A stretch of DNA of 64,000 nucleotides from an uncultured Pirellulaceae bacterium (GTDB lineage Bacteria; Planctomycetota; Planctomycetia; Pirellulales; Pirellulaceae): the NCBI GenBank assembly GCA_937967505.1, contig CALCJM010000127.1, positions 1 to 64,000 of the forward strand, given 5' to 3'. Under the pieces are notes generated by a model. The model had not been told where the DNA came from. It saw nothing but the letters and a program-made list of their open reading frames with translations, and ran no database searches. Each line of letters starts with the position of its first letter. The stretch's first letter is position 1. The position numbers and the translations under genes were made by a program. Of the stretch, positions 54,338-63,058 are shown piece after piece.

Positions 54338-56554
54338 ATGGTCATGAACAACAGTTACCAGAACTTAATTCGACGCTTGAATCGGTCAGTCACCGCAGTC
54401 GCCGTTTTGTTGCTTTCCGCCTTATTCACCCCATTGGTTTGTTCCCAAAACATGCTTGAATACCCGACGACAGAAAAACAGGAGCAGAGCGACAATTTTT
54501 TTGGTGTCCAGGTCGCCGATCCCTATCGCTGGTTGGAGAGGGATGTCCGGGAATCGAAGGATGTCGAAAACTGGGTTAAAGCCGAAAACGATGTAACTTT
54601 CGCATATATAAAGGGGATACCGCACCGCGATCAAATCGAGAAACGTTTGACGGCGCTGTGGGATTACGAAAAGTATCGACCACCCTTTAAAGAAGGTGAC
54701 AAATACTACTATTTTAAAAACAACGGTTTGCAAAACCAGAATGTGCTGTATGAATCGCGTACAGCGGATGGCGAAGGGCGAATCCTGATCGACCCCAACA
54801 CCTGGTCCAAGGACGGTACCGTGGCGATGGACAGCGTTAATTTTAGTCACGATGGTAAGTACGTCGCCTACGGGATTCAGGAGTCGGGTTCTGACTGGCG
54901 AACATGGAAAATTATGGAGGTTGCCAGCGGAAAACTACTGGACGAATCTTTGAAGTGGATCAAGTTTGGTGGCATCAGCTGGCGAGAGGACAACGAAAGC
55001 TTTTACTACAGTCACTATGATGCACCGACCAAGGAAGATGAATTTCAGTCGCTGAATCTTGGTCAAAAGGTCTACCTGCATAAACTGGGAACACCTCAGG
55101 CTGAAGACAGACTGGTGTACCGCAACGATGACCAACCGGAGTGGGGATTTATTCCGGAAGTGACTGAAGATGGCAGCTATCTGATTGTGACGGTTTGGAA
55201 AGGCACCGATGACCGGTACAAGATCATGATCAAGCCCCTCAAGGATGCCAACGGCAACGAAGTTGAGGAGGAGTTAACCTTCCTGATTGATAACTTCGAA
55301 AATGAATTTTCTTTCATTGGTAATCAAGGGCAACGGCTGTATTTCAAATCCGATTTCAACGCATCGCGCAAGTGCATTCTGACTATTGATCTGGATAAAC
55401 CGGATCGGGACAGTTGGCAGGTGATTGTCCCGGAGGCTGAACAGGCGATGACCGGCGCAGCTCTGGTGGGCGATTTCATCGTCACCGAGTATCTCAAGGA
55501 TGCAAAAACGCAGGTCAAGTTTTTCGATTTGGAGGGGAATTTTGTGCGCGAGGTTCAGTTCCCGGGCATTGGTTCAGCCACGGGATTTGGCGGAAAACGC
55601 AGTTCAACCGAGACGTTCTACAGCTTCTCCAGTTTCAATCGCCCTCCGTCCATTTTTCACTACGATCTGAATTCAGGAGAAAGCCGCCTGATTCGTCAGG
55701 CGAAAGTCGATTTTGAATCTGACGAATTTGAAGTTAGCCAGATCTTTTATCGTAGCAAGGATGGAACGCAGGTACCCATGTTCCTGGCGCACAAAAAAGG
55801 CCTTGAGCTTAATGGAAAGAACCCCACGCTGTTGTATGCCTATGGCGGGTTCAATATTTCTTTGACCCCGGGATTTTCGGTGACACGTTTGCAGTGGATG
55901 GAAATGGGAGGAGTATTTGCCATGCCCAACCTGCGAGGCGGCGGAGAATATGGCAAGGACTGGCACAAGGCCGGCACCAAAACCAAAAAGCAGAATGTGT
56001 TTGATGATTTTATCGCCGCCGCACAGTGGTTGATCGACAATCAATATACCTCCGCACAACATCTGGGAATTCAGGGTGGCAGCAACGGTGGATTACTGGT
56101 CGGCGCGTGTATGACTCAGCGGCCCAATCTATACGGGGCTTGTTTGCCGGCGGTGGGCGTAATGGACATGTTGCGATTTCACAAATTCACAGCGGGACGT
56201 TTTTGGACTGACGATTATGGCTGTGCTGACAGTAACCGCGAAGAATTCGAAGCCTTGTATGCCTATTCGCCCTATCACAACCTGCGTTCGGGAACGGAGT
56301 ATCCTCCAACCCTGGTCACCACGGCCGATACTGACGACCGTGTTGTTCCAGGGCACAGTTTCAAGTTTGCCGCACGGCTTCAGGAGGTGCAAGTCGGAAC
56401 CAACCCGGTACTGATCCGGATCGAGACCAAGGCCGGTCACGGAGCAGGAAAACCGACTTCCAAAATTATCGAGGAGTACGCTGACATGTGGGCGTTCTTG
56501 GTCGAACACCTGAAACTACAACCATTCTTTCCCGCCGACGTTTCAAAACCTTGA
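54338..56554 (+). CDS. Prolyl oligopeptidase (S9A), exported
   Basis: 738 residues. An N-terminal signal peptide (SVTAVAVLLLSALFTPLVCS) is followed by MLEYPTTEKQEQSDNFFGVQ. The beta-propeller spans about residues 90-450. The alpha/beta-hydrolase domain has the nucleophile Ser in IQGGSNGGLLVGA, the Asp in TADTDDRVVPGHS and the His in KAGHGAGKPTSK. The lead motif DPYRWLERD is classical. It cuts after proline in short peptides and probably acts in the periplasm. Start codons GTG 54335 and ATG 54338 are both possible. Confidence 0.95.
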   Translation: MVMNNSYQNLIRRLNRSVTAVAVLLLSALFTPLVCSQNMLEYPTTEKQEQSDNFFGVQVADPYRWLERDVRESKDVENWVKAENDVTFAYIKGIPHRDQIEKRLTALWDYEKYRPPFKEGDKYYYFKNNGLQNQNVLYESRTADGEGRILIDPNTWSKDGTVAMDSVNFSHDGKYVAYGIQESGSDWRTWKIMEVASGKLLDESLKWIKFGGISWREDNESFYYSHYDAPTKEDEFQSLNLGQKVYLHKLGTPQAEDRLVYRNDDQPEWGFIPEVTEDGSYLIVTVWKGTDDRYKIMIKPLKDANGNEVEEELTFLIDNFENEFSFIGNQGQRLYFKSDFNASRKCILTIDLDKPDRDSWQVIVPEAEQAMTGAALVGDFIVTEYLKDAKTQVKFFDLEGNFVREVQFPGIGSATGFGGKRSSTETFYSFSSFNRPPSIFHYDLNSGESRLIRQAKVDFESDEFEVSQIFYRSKDGTQVPMFLAHKKGLELNGKNPTLLYAYGGFNISLTPGFSVTRLQWMEMGGVFAMPNLRGGGEYGKDWHKAGTKTKKQNVFDDFIAAAQWLIDNQYTSAQHLGIQGGSNGGLLVGACMTQRPNLYGACLPAVGVMDMLRFHKFTAGRFWTDDYGCADSNREEFEALYAYSPYHNLRSGTEYPPTLVTTADTDDRVVPGHSFKFAARLQEVQVGTNPVLIRIETKAGHGAGKPTSKIIEEYADMWAFLVEHLKLQPFFPADVSKP

Positions 56555-56570
56555 CGACCGATCATTTCCA

Positions 56571-56600
56571 ACGTAACCACGCTCGCCAGAGCGTGGATGC
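56571..56600 (+). repeat. REP-like hairpin, single copy
   Basis: AACGTAACCACGCTCGCCAG followed by AGCGTGGATG carries the same CACGCTC-GCCA-GAGCGTG hairpin as the array at 37.86 kb, here alone between the prolyl oligopeptidase and pheA genes. It may also serve as a terminator, but has no T-run. Confidence 0.78.
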
Positions 56601-56807
56601 CCCGGCTTTCAGACCCACCCCGGTTAAAGCCCCGATGCAGGCAAATTAATATCCGCCTGTCAGGGGTTCCGGCGGGTGTGGTCCCTACGAAAATCGACTC
56701 TCATCATCTCCCGACAATCGCCGACTTGCCATGTAGAGTTTTCGAAAATTCCGCGTAAAATAGCCTCTTCTCAACCACCACCAGAAACAAACTGCAAACA
56801 AGATTCT

Positions 56808-57935
56808 ATGAGCCAAGCCGAAGACGAACCCCAAACGAACGAAGCGCTCGAAGGCCTTCGTCAAAAAATCGACGCGGTCGATCGTCAACTGGTTGATCTG
56901 ATCAATCAACGCGCGCGTCATGTCGTCGAAGTCGGGAACCTGAAGCGTGGCAGTGGCGTGCCTATCTACGCCCCTCATCGGGAAGCAGCCGTATTGAAGA
57001 AAATTCAGTCTTTCAATGAGGGACCGATTCACGATCGAACCTTGGAGGCCGTCTATCGGGAACTAATGAGTGGAAGTTTCGCTCTGGAACAGCCTCTACG
57101 AATCGGGTACTTGGGCCCGGTTGGCACATTCAGCCATCTGGCAGCGACCAAACAGTTCGGCTCCAGCGTCGCATTTGAGGACCTGCGCCAAATCGAAGGC
57201 GTGTTCGAAGAAGTCACTCGAGGCCACGTGGACTACGGTTTGGTGCCGATTGAAAACAGCACCGGTGGCGGTATCAACGAAACGCTTGACGCATTCCTGT
57301 CCTACCACGACCAACTGAATATCTACGGAGAAGTGCAGCTGGCGATTCACTTTTCGCTGTTGGCTAACGGCAAACCGGAAAGCATTAAACGCATCTACTC
57401 CAAAGCCGAAGCATTTACCCAATGTCGTAACTGGCTTAATACCCAATACCCCAATGCTCAACGTATTCCGGCTGAAAGCACTGCGGCAGCGGTCAAACAG
57501 GCCAAGGAGGAATTTGACGCCGACCCGGAATCGGGTGCCGCCGCCATCGGTTCGTCGCTGGCGGGAGAAGTCTATGGACTGCACTCTTTGTTTGACGCTA
57601 TTGAAGACCGCCAGAGAAATATCACCCGGTTTCTGATTTTATCCAAAAGCGAGACAGAAATTTCCGGGAATGACAAGACTTCAGTGATGTTTACGACCGA
57701 TCACCGGCCAGGTTCACTGGCCGATGTCCTGTCCGTATTTAAACGCAATTCGATAAATCTGACTCATATTGAAAAGCGGCCCAGCCGCGAAGTTAACTGG
57801 GATTACACTTTCTTTGTAGATATTGAAGGTCATCGCAAAGACCGGCAGATTGCCGAAATCATCGGCGAGGCGCGGGCACACTGCAAAAACTTCCAAGTGC
57901 TTGGCAGCTTTCCGGCTTGTCAGAGCATATTTTAG
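56808..57935 (+). CDS. pheA: Bifunctional chorismate mutase / prephenate dehydratase
   Basis: P-protein making phenylpyruvate from chorismate for phenylalanine. 375 residues: chorismate mutase (about 12-90, LRQKIDAVDRQLVDLINQRA), prephenate dehydratase (about 97-285, RIGYLGPVGTFSHLAA, DYGLVPIENSTGG and the end RNITRFLILS) and a C-terminal ACT domain (KTSVMFTTDHRPGSLADVLS, LTHIEKRPSR). The ACT domain carries the GALV-like and ESRP-like positions (here PGSLA and EKRPS) for phenylalanine feedback. The start is ATG 56808; upstream codons in frame are not conserved. Confidence 0.95.
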   Translation: MSQAEDEPQTNEALEGLRQKIDAVDRQLVDLINQRARHVVEVGNLKRGSGVPIYAPHREAAVLKKIQSFNEGPIHDRTLEAVYRELMSGSFALEQPLRIGYLGPVGTFSHLAATKQFGSSVAFEDLRQIEGVFEEVTRGHVDYGLVPIENSTGGGINETLDAFLSYHDQLNIYGEVQLAIHFSLLANGKPESIKRIYSKAEAFTQCRNWLNTQYPNAQRIPAESTAAAVKQAKEEFDADPESGAAAIGSSLAGEVYGLHSLFDAIEDRQRNITRFLILSKSETEISGNDKTSVMFTTDHRPGSLADVLSVFKRNSINLTHIEKRPSREVNWDYTFFVDIEGHRKDRQIAEIIGEARAHCKNFQVLGSFPACQSIF

Positions 57936-58043
57936 GTACGTGCGACTGATTAAGGTGCGCGTGACTGATGTGTATCGTTCTTGCAATTGCCGGGGATGAA
58001 TTTACCGGGGATGACTGGTTACCCGGAAACCGTTGGAGTATTG

Positions 58044-59228
58044 ATGAATCGCTTTGCACAATCCACATGTTACGCTGTTGTAATTTGCGCGATCGTTTTG
58101 ACGATTGCCACCACTTCTATCGCACAGGAAAAATTGCGAATCGACAACGATACGGTGGTGGTGCTGGAGTCGCCCTGGGAAGAACTGGAAAGCAGGACCA
58201 AGGCTGATTTGCATGGATTGCATGCCGTCAACCATAAAATTATCTGGGCCAGCGGTGGTAACGGTACCGTCATCCGGTCCGTCGATGGCGGCACATCGTG
58301 GAATCAGTTCACTGTTAAAGATGCCGCCTGTCCCGACGGTCCACTGTTGATTGACATTCATGGCGTAGATGAGGCAACGGCGATCGCGATCAGTGCCGCA
58401 ACACCAGCGAAAATTTATCGCACCACCAATGGCGGTTTGCGTTGGAAAGCAATGCTGGAGTATCCTGGCGACAAAGTGTTTTTCAGGTCGCTGTCATTTT
58501 GGGACAGTCAACGCGGCATAGTGATGGGCAATGCCATTGATGGTCGGATGCTGCTGTTGCGGACCTCCGACGGAGGAGTTGTCTGGAAACGACTGAGGGA
58601 AGAGCATCGTCCTGTCATGAACGCCGGTGAAATCGGCATGATGGGTGGTGGCACCCATATGGAAACGCAAGGCGATCAAACTCTGGTGGTGGCGCTTGGT
58701 GGCAGCGATACCGGATCGCGCGAGAACTCACGTGTGCTGATCAGCAAAGACTATTGCCGTTCATGGGTGTCGGGAAGTGTACCCGTTCGCCGGTCGAAAA
58801 TGGGTGGCGTTTTCTCGGTACATTTTTCCACAGAAAAAGATGGCGTCGTGATTGGTGGCGATTCGGAAAATCCGGAATTCAAAGATCGCATCTATGCCGT
58901 CACCTCGGACGGGGGAAAGACATGGGGTGTGCCAACCCCCGCGTACCCACCTTCGGGGTTTCGCAGCAGCGTCGCACGCTTTATTGATGACAAAGAGGTG
59001 AAACTGGTCGCCGTGGGTCCGTCGGGAACGGATCTCTCCACCGATCTTGGTAATAAATGGCGAAAGGTATCGGAGAAAGGGTTCCGGGTCGTTAATTTTA
59101 CGCCCGACGGAAAACAGGGATTTGCTGCGGGCAATAAGGGACAAATCGCGCGGTGGATACCGGAAGCGGTGAAAACGAAAACCCCAGCCACCACGACCGC
59201 TGAGAACAACGGTCGCGTCGCGCAGTAG
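58044..59228 (+). CDS. Ycf48-like secreted beta-propeller protein
   Basis: 394 residues: a signal peptide (CYAVVICAIVLTIATTSIAQ) and then a propeller of BNR/Ycf48-like blades, each with a S.DGG..W motif (RSVDGGTSWNQF, RTTNGGLRWKAM, RTSDGGVVWKRL, VTSDGGKTWGVP). In plants and cyanobacteria Ycf48 helps assemble photosystem II; here a general extracytoplasmic assembly, scaffold or sialidase-like role is more likely, since there are no photosystem genes. GGAG stands 6 bases before ATG 58044. It ends with a Thr-rich tail. Confidence 0.85.
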   Translation: MNRFAQSTCYAVVICAIVLTIATTSIAQEKLRIDNDTVVVLESPWEELESRTKADLHGLHAVNHKIIWASGGNGTVIRSVDGGTSWNQFTVKDAACPDGPLLIDIHGVDEATAIAISAATPAKIYRTTNGGLRWKAMLEYPGDKVFFRSLSFWDSQRGIVMGNAIDGRMLLLRTSDGGVVWKRLREEHRPVMNAGEIGMMGGGTHMETQGDQTLVVALGGSDTGSRENSRVLISKDYCRSWVSGSVPVRRSKMGGVFSVHFSTEKDGVVIGGDSENPEFKDRIYAVTSDGGKTWGVPTPAYPPSGFRSSVARFIDDKEVKLVAVGPSGTDLSTDLGNKWRKVSEKGFRVVNFTPDGKQGFAAGNKGQIARWIPEAVKTKTPATTTAENNGRVAQ

Positions 59229-59413
59229 TCGATTGACAGAAAAAAAGCTGTTTTTTTGAAGAATCGAAAAAAAAATACGGGGATCTGGCGGGGCACCGCG
59301 ACTTTTCTTTTGCAGGCCGACCGGGAAAGTCCGGCACCTGCCGACCAGTGGTGAATCAAGTCTGGTCTCCACCGGTGGCACCGACAAAGTTCCTGATAAA
59401 TACGTTTCCGGAA

Positions 59414-60013
59414 ATGACCCAAAACGCAACGATCGACTGGCGGGCTGCACTACAGCAGCATCAGGGCTGGCTGAAGAGAGTTTTGCGAAACCGGATCGGT
59501 GATCGCCACGCCGTCGAAGATGTCATGCAAGAAGTTGTAGTGGCGGTATTACGACAATTGGATACTGGTAATCCGGACGATCGTCGTAGGGAAGCAGGTC
59601 GAGGAAAAAGCAGGTTGCCAACAGACCCGGACAAGGTCGGCCCGTGGTTGTACCGGGTGGCGATTCGCCACGCGATAAATTTCCACCGTAAACAAAACCG
59701 CCGCAGTCAGGCGAAACCCGTCGCACAGATCGAGGTCGCATCAACTGAGGTCAGTCCGCTGGACTGGATGTTGAATCGTGAATCAAGCGCCCACCTGCAA
59801 CAGGCGCTGGAAGATCTGGGTGACGGACAACGAGAGATATTGATGTTGAAGTTTGGTGAAAACTGGAGTTATCAGCAGTTGGCCGATCGTTTGGGCATCT
59901 CCGTTCGCGCTGTTGAACATCGTTTATTAAAAGCCCGAACACAATTGCGATCCATATTGGTCAACTCCGCTAGAAAGCCGAACAACCCGGGAGCTACCGA
60001 TGTCACACGATAG
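59414..60013 (+). CDS. ECF-type RNA polymerase sigma factor
   Basis: 199 residues. Region 2 (WLKRVLRNRIGDRHAVEDVM, then QEVVVAVLRQL) is split from region 2.4 (VGPWLYRVAIRHAINFHRKQ) by a charged linker of some 18 residues (NPDDRRREAGRGK), a planctomycete habit. Region 4 is DLGDGQREILMLKFGENWSY followed by QLADRLGISVRAVEHRLLKA. The start is ATG 59414. It overlaps the next gene, an anti-sigma-like membrane protein, by 14 bp, so it is probably controlled by it. Confidence 0.9.
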   Translation: MTQNATIDWRAALQQHQGWLKRVLRNRIGDRHAVEDVMQEVVVAVLRQLDTGNPDDRRREAGRGKSRLPTDPDKVGPWLYRVAIRHAINFHRKQNRRSQAKPVAQIEVASTEVSPLDWMLNRESSAHLQQALEDLGDGQREILMLKFGENWSYQQLADRLGISVRAVEHRLLKARTQLRSILVNSARKPNNPGATDVTR

Positions 60014-60851
60014 TGTACGAGAGAAAATTGACGAATTGCTTTTGCAGCGACTGGTGGATAACGAATTGTGTCACGACCAAATTCGCCAGTTGCTGGCGGG
60101 GGCTGAATTTGCCGACGACCAGAGCCAGTGGAAACAAATAGCGCTGGCGTTCGCGGAAAATCAATTGGTCCAACGCTCTTTCTTTAATGCGGATTCGATC
60201 GTATCAACCGCTAAATTGGATCAATCCCGGGAACCGGAGGAGAGTGTTCGGGCAGCACAAGCGATTGAAACTGCGATTGAAACTAGGAAAGGATCATCGA
60301 AGGTATCCAGGCCGTGGTGGTTGGCGGCGTTGGCGGCCAGTTTGCTGCTGACCTTGGGGACCGTGTATCAGGTCGCAAACACCGGATCGAAAGTTGGCGG
60401 TAATGCGCTGGTGCAAAATGGGCCAACGATTGAATCACCGCAAACCCAGGCAGGGGCAGGGGCTGGGGCAGGGGCGGAACCAGCAACGTCAAACAAAACC
60501 ATCGACTCATTTGATCGTACTTCGCTGGCATCCTGCGAACCGGACCATCAACTGAAAACCGAAGACATGAAAACGTGGCCGGTGACAGGTCATAACGGTT
60601 CGATCCCGCTGTATGATGTCCAGCGATTGCATCCCGATCAGTTGGCCAGTTTACAAGGTGATGACGGAGCAGCCCGGGAGGCGATGTTCGCGCGCGTGCT
60701 GCCGCAAACGTTTTCGCCGGAAGTCGTGCGACAACTACAACAGTCGGGGGGAATGGTCGATCAGAATCTCGAATTTATTTCGGGTCGCCTGGATGACGGC
60801 CGATCGTATTTGATCCCTTATCGAACGATTCGTTTTTTGCCCGGGCAATAA
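60000..60851 (+). CDS. Probable anti-sigma factor (single membrane span)
   Basis: 283 residues. The N-terminal cytoplasmic part (residues 1-104) is helical and starts SVREKIDELLLQRLVDNELC, matching the short LVD.EL motif seen at the start of many planctomycete anti-sigma-like proteins. There is one membrane helix (105-123, PWWLAALAASLLLTLGTVY), then an outer domain with a low-complexity AGAGAGAGAE run and a SLASCEPDHQ region. There is no zinc HxxxCxxC motif of the ZAS type. It overlaps the sigma gene, which supports the role. Followed 55 bp later by the PDZ gene. Confidence 0.8.
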   Translation: MSHDSVREKIDELLLQRLVDNELCHDQIRQLLAGAEFADDQSQWKQIALAFAENQLVQRSFFNADSIVSTAKLDQSREPEESVRAAQAIETAIETRKGSSKVSRPWWLAALAASLLLTLGTVYQVANTGSKVGGNALVQNGPTIESPQTQAGAGAGAGAEPATSNKTIDSFDRTSLASCEPDHQLKTEDMKTWPVTGHNGSIPLYDVQRLHPDQLASLQGDDGAAREAMFARVLPQTFSPEVVRQLQQSGGMVDQNLEFISGRLDDGRSYLIPYRTIRFLPGQ

Positions 60852-60906
60852 GTACAACCAGTTTTTAACACAACCTTTAGTGAGCTTTATTCAAGGGAGT
60901 TCAACA

Positions 60907-61902
60907 ATGAATACCATCATTACAAATCGATATTTAACACGGGCATTCCGGGCACTGACCAAAATGATTGCGTTGGGAGTTGTGCTGGTGATCGGGCTCC
61001 CGACGTTTGGCCAAGGCATCGAAATCATTGGCAACGATGGAAAACAGGTGGAGATCAGTCCTGAAGTTGAAGGTGTACCGAACGCTCCTCGTGCGGAAGC
61101 GCATATCGACGACCCGGGTAGAGCCCGTGGCACCGGGCTGACGGTACTGGGGCCAGACGGGCAACCGATGTTTTTGCCGACCGGAGACGCGCGAAGCGTG
61201 CAGATTCAACGCTCTTTCAGTACCAAGATGATCGATGGCCAGCGTCAGGTCGCACAGACGGGAACTGCGATCGTCGTTGATGCCGACGGTCAGCGACGCG
61301 AGTACGAACTGGCAGAAACGGACGATATCGACGGGCTGGCGACGATACAGCCTCACCAGCAGCCCGAAGCGAAGAAAAGTTGGATGATTGGCGTCGTTTG
61401 CCAGCCAGCTCCGGAAATGGTGCGCAGTCATTTGGGTCTGGAGGAAGAAACCGGACTGCTGGTGCAACAGGTTCAGCCCGGCAGCCCGGCAGATATTGCA
61501 GGTTTGAAAAAGTTTGATGTGTTGCTGTACGCCGACGACCAACAATTGACGTCGTTGCAGGATCTGACCACGGTCGTTTCAGAAGTTGGTCAGGAGGAAA
61601 GTGTGATCGGGTTGACTGTAGTCCGTGGTGGCGACGAGATACCCGTCGAGGTAACGCCTGTGGAACGCGACTATGCCGCGATGCCGATGCGGCAGTTGCC
61701 GATGAACATGTTCGAAATGAACGACATGGGGCCGGGTATTATTTTCCGTAACGGGTTGGACGATGGTGCCGGCATGAACCGCATGCGGGAGATGATGCAG
61801 CAGCAGATGAACCAGATGAAGGCCGAGTTCCAGAACCTGGACGCGCTGATTCAGGAGGGATTACCAATGAATATTCCGGCTCCACGTATGGAACCACGTT
61901 AA
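60907..61902 (+). CDS. Exported PDZ-domain protein
   Basis: 331 residues. GGGAG lies 8 bases before ATG 60907. A signal peptide (MIALGVVLVIGLPTFGQ) leads to a beta-rich region (TGLTVLGPDGQPMFLPTGDA), then a PDZ domain (about 160-250: IGVVCQPAPEMVRSHL, GLLVQQVQPGSPADIAGLKK, FDVLLYADDQQL). The C-terminus is rich in Met and Gln (MREMMQQQMNQMKAEFQNLD) and likely helical. No protease domain is present, so it is probably a sensor or adaptor outside the membrane. As third gene after sigma and anti-sigma it could carry the signal to the anti-sigma factor. Confidence 0.87.
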   Translation: MNTIITNRYLTRAFRALTKMIALGVVLVIGLPTFGQGIEIIGNDGKQVEISPEVEGVPNAPRAEAHIDDPGRARGTGLTVLGPDGQPMFLPTGDARSVQIQRSFSTKMIDGQRQVAQTGTAIVVDADGQRREYELAETDDIDGLATIQPHQQPEAKKSWMIGVVCQPAPEMVRSHLGLEEETGLLVQQVQPGSPADIAGLKKFDVLLYADDQQLTSLQDLTTVVSEVGQEESVIGLTVVRGGDEIPVEVTPVERDYAAMPMRQLPMNMFEMNDMGPGIIFRNGLDDGAGMNRMREMMQQQMNQMKAEFQNLDALIQEGLPMNIPAPRMEPR

Positions 61903-62222
61903 TCCGCCGGCAATGTCTTGAACGCGATGACCTGAAGCACAATTTGTAATACCGATGTAATACCGACAACGATGCTTCTGTGTCTGTAGATTTAAAGATA
62001 GCCAATGACCAACCCAAAACAGCTGTTCCCCGGGCCAGAGATAAGGATCTATGTCCTGATTGGTTTGCTGTTCCTAGTTTTAACCAGCGGTGTTTGGTTA
62101 ACATTGGCTATCTCGCGCGGCGTTCGATCTAACCAGTGGTTGTGTTTCTGTGCATCATTTATAACCCCAACGATGACATTGGTTTATTCCTTTAATTCAG
62201 TTAATTCAGTTAGGGAAATCTC
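61903..62222. other. Non-coding gap
   Basis: A 320-bp gap. An open frame from 62005 encodes one hydrophobic stretch (YVLIGLLFLVLTSGVWLTLA) but runs on into the next gene in another frame, so I do not accept it. A TTAATTCAG direct repeat lies just before the next gene. Confidence 0.45.
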
Positions 62223-62900
62223 ATGCGTCTCTTACTTTCACTTGTGTTGGTCGCTTCTTTGTTCGTTCCTACAACAGGTTCAGTTTTCGCTGACGAGAAC
62301 ACTGGTCAGTCGCAAATGCTGGAAGGGGAATTCAGGATTCATCCCAAGTACCTGTACAAGTACTACGTGGCCTTTGGTGATGGCCAGACATGTGCGTTAT
62401 ATAGCGCCTCACATCAACGCGATGACGAGGCACTTGGCGTGTTGCGACCCGGTGCCAAAGTTCGGGTCCGGGGGATACTTGGAACTGAATTTCACCGCAG
62501 CACCGCCACAACAGATAACCCATCACCATTCAATTCGGCTTGGGTGCTGTACATGGACGTTGAGTCTGTCGAGTTATTGCAAAATCTCCAACCAAAGCGT
62601 CCCGAAACGGCAGTGGTCAAAGTCGGCATGACTTTTCAAGAAGTGGTCAATACGAAAGGACAACACTATCGCCCCTATGTGGGCGCCCGTGTTGGCAGTT
62701 TGGTTCTGGTGTATGATGATATTAGCGTGGAAGTCTTCGACTATGTGCCCGGATCGAAAACGATGAGAGGGCGTGTTCAAACTATTCAAAAAACGAATTG
62801 GGAATCGGCGGCTCTGCTGTTAAAAGACACTCCGTACGCTGACGAGAAAGCCACCGGTCAACAGGATATGCCGGAGTTATCGACCGGACAAAATCCGTAA
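62223..62900 (+). CDS. Secreted hypothetical protein
   Basis: 225 residues with a signal peptide (MRLLLSLVLVASLFVPTTGS, cut near VFA-DEN). The mature part begins with an OB-like beta region (EGEFRIHPKYLYKYYVAFGD, LRPGAKVRVRGILGTEF), followed by a second beta unit (VKVGMTFQEVVNTKG, VLVYDDISVEVFDYVPG). The first unit resembles a small OB-fold of the kind seen in other exported proteins, but I do not assign a family. It is flanked by gaps on both sides, so single. Confidence 0.72.
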   Translation: MRLLLSLVLVASLFVPTTGSVFADENTGQSQMLEGEFRIHPKYLYKYYVAFGDGQTCALYSASHQRDDEALGVLRPGAKVRVRGILGTEFHRSTATTDNPSPFNSAWVLYMDVESVELLQNLQPKRPETAVVKVGMTFQEVVNTKGQHYRPYVGARVGSLVLVYDDISVEVFDYVPGSKTMRGRVQTIQKTNWESAALLLKDTPYADEKATGQQDMPELSTGQNP

Positions 62901-63058
62901 ACAGCACCACCAGCAGCAGCCAAAGAAAAACACCTCGAAAGTTTGTTGAGAGCTAAACTTTGTGCTCTCTGAAGGGGTATTGGTCTGGCGAGACGCCGTG
63001 CGTCGTCGATACGAACTGCCGGGACTGAATTTTTTCCCTGATCACACGAACAAGAACC

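Noticed and set aside
59239-59257. A7-GCTG-T7 sequence after the Ycf48-like gene as a terminator
   Set aside because: The stem is only A-T pairs and too weak to call as an intrinsic terminator.
62005-62631. 208-codon plus-strand frame with a hydrophobic start
   Set aside because: It overlaps the signal-peptide gene at 62223 by 400 bp in another frame and its second half has no protein-like pattern.
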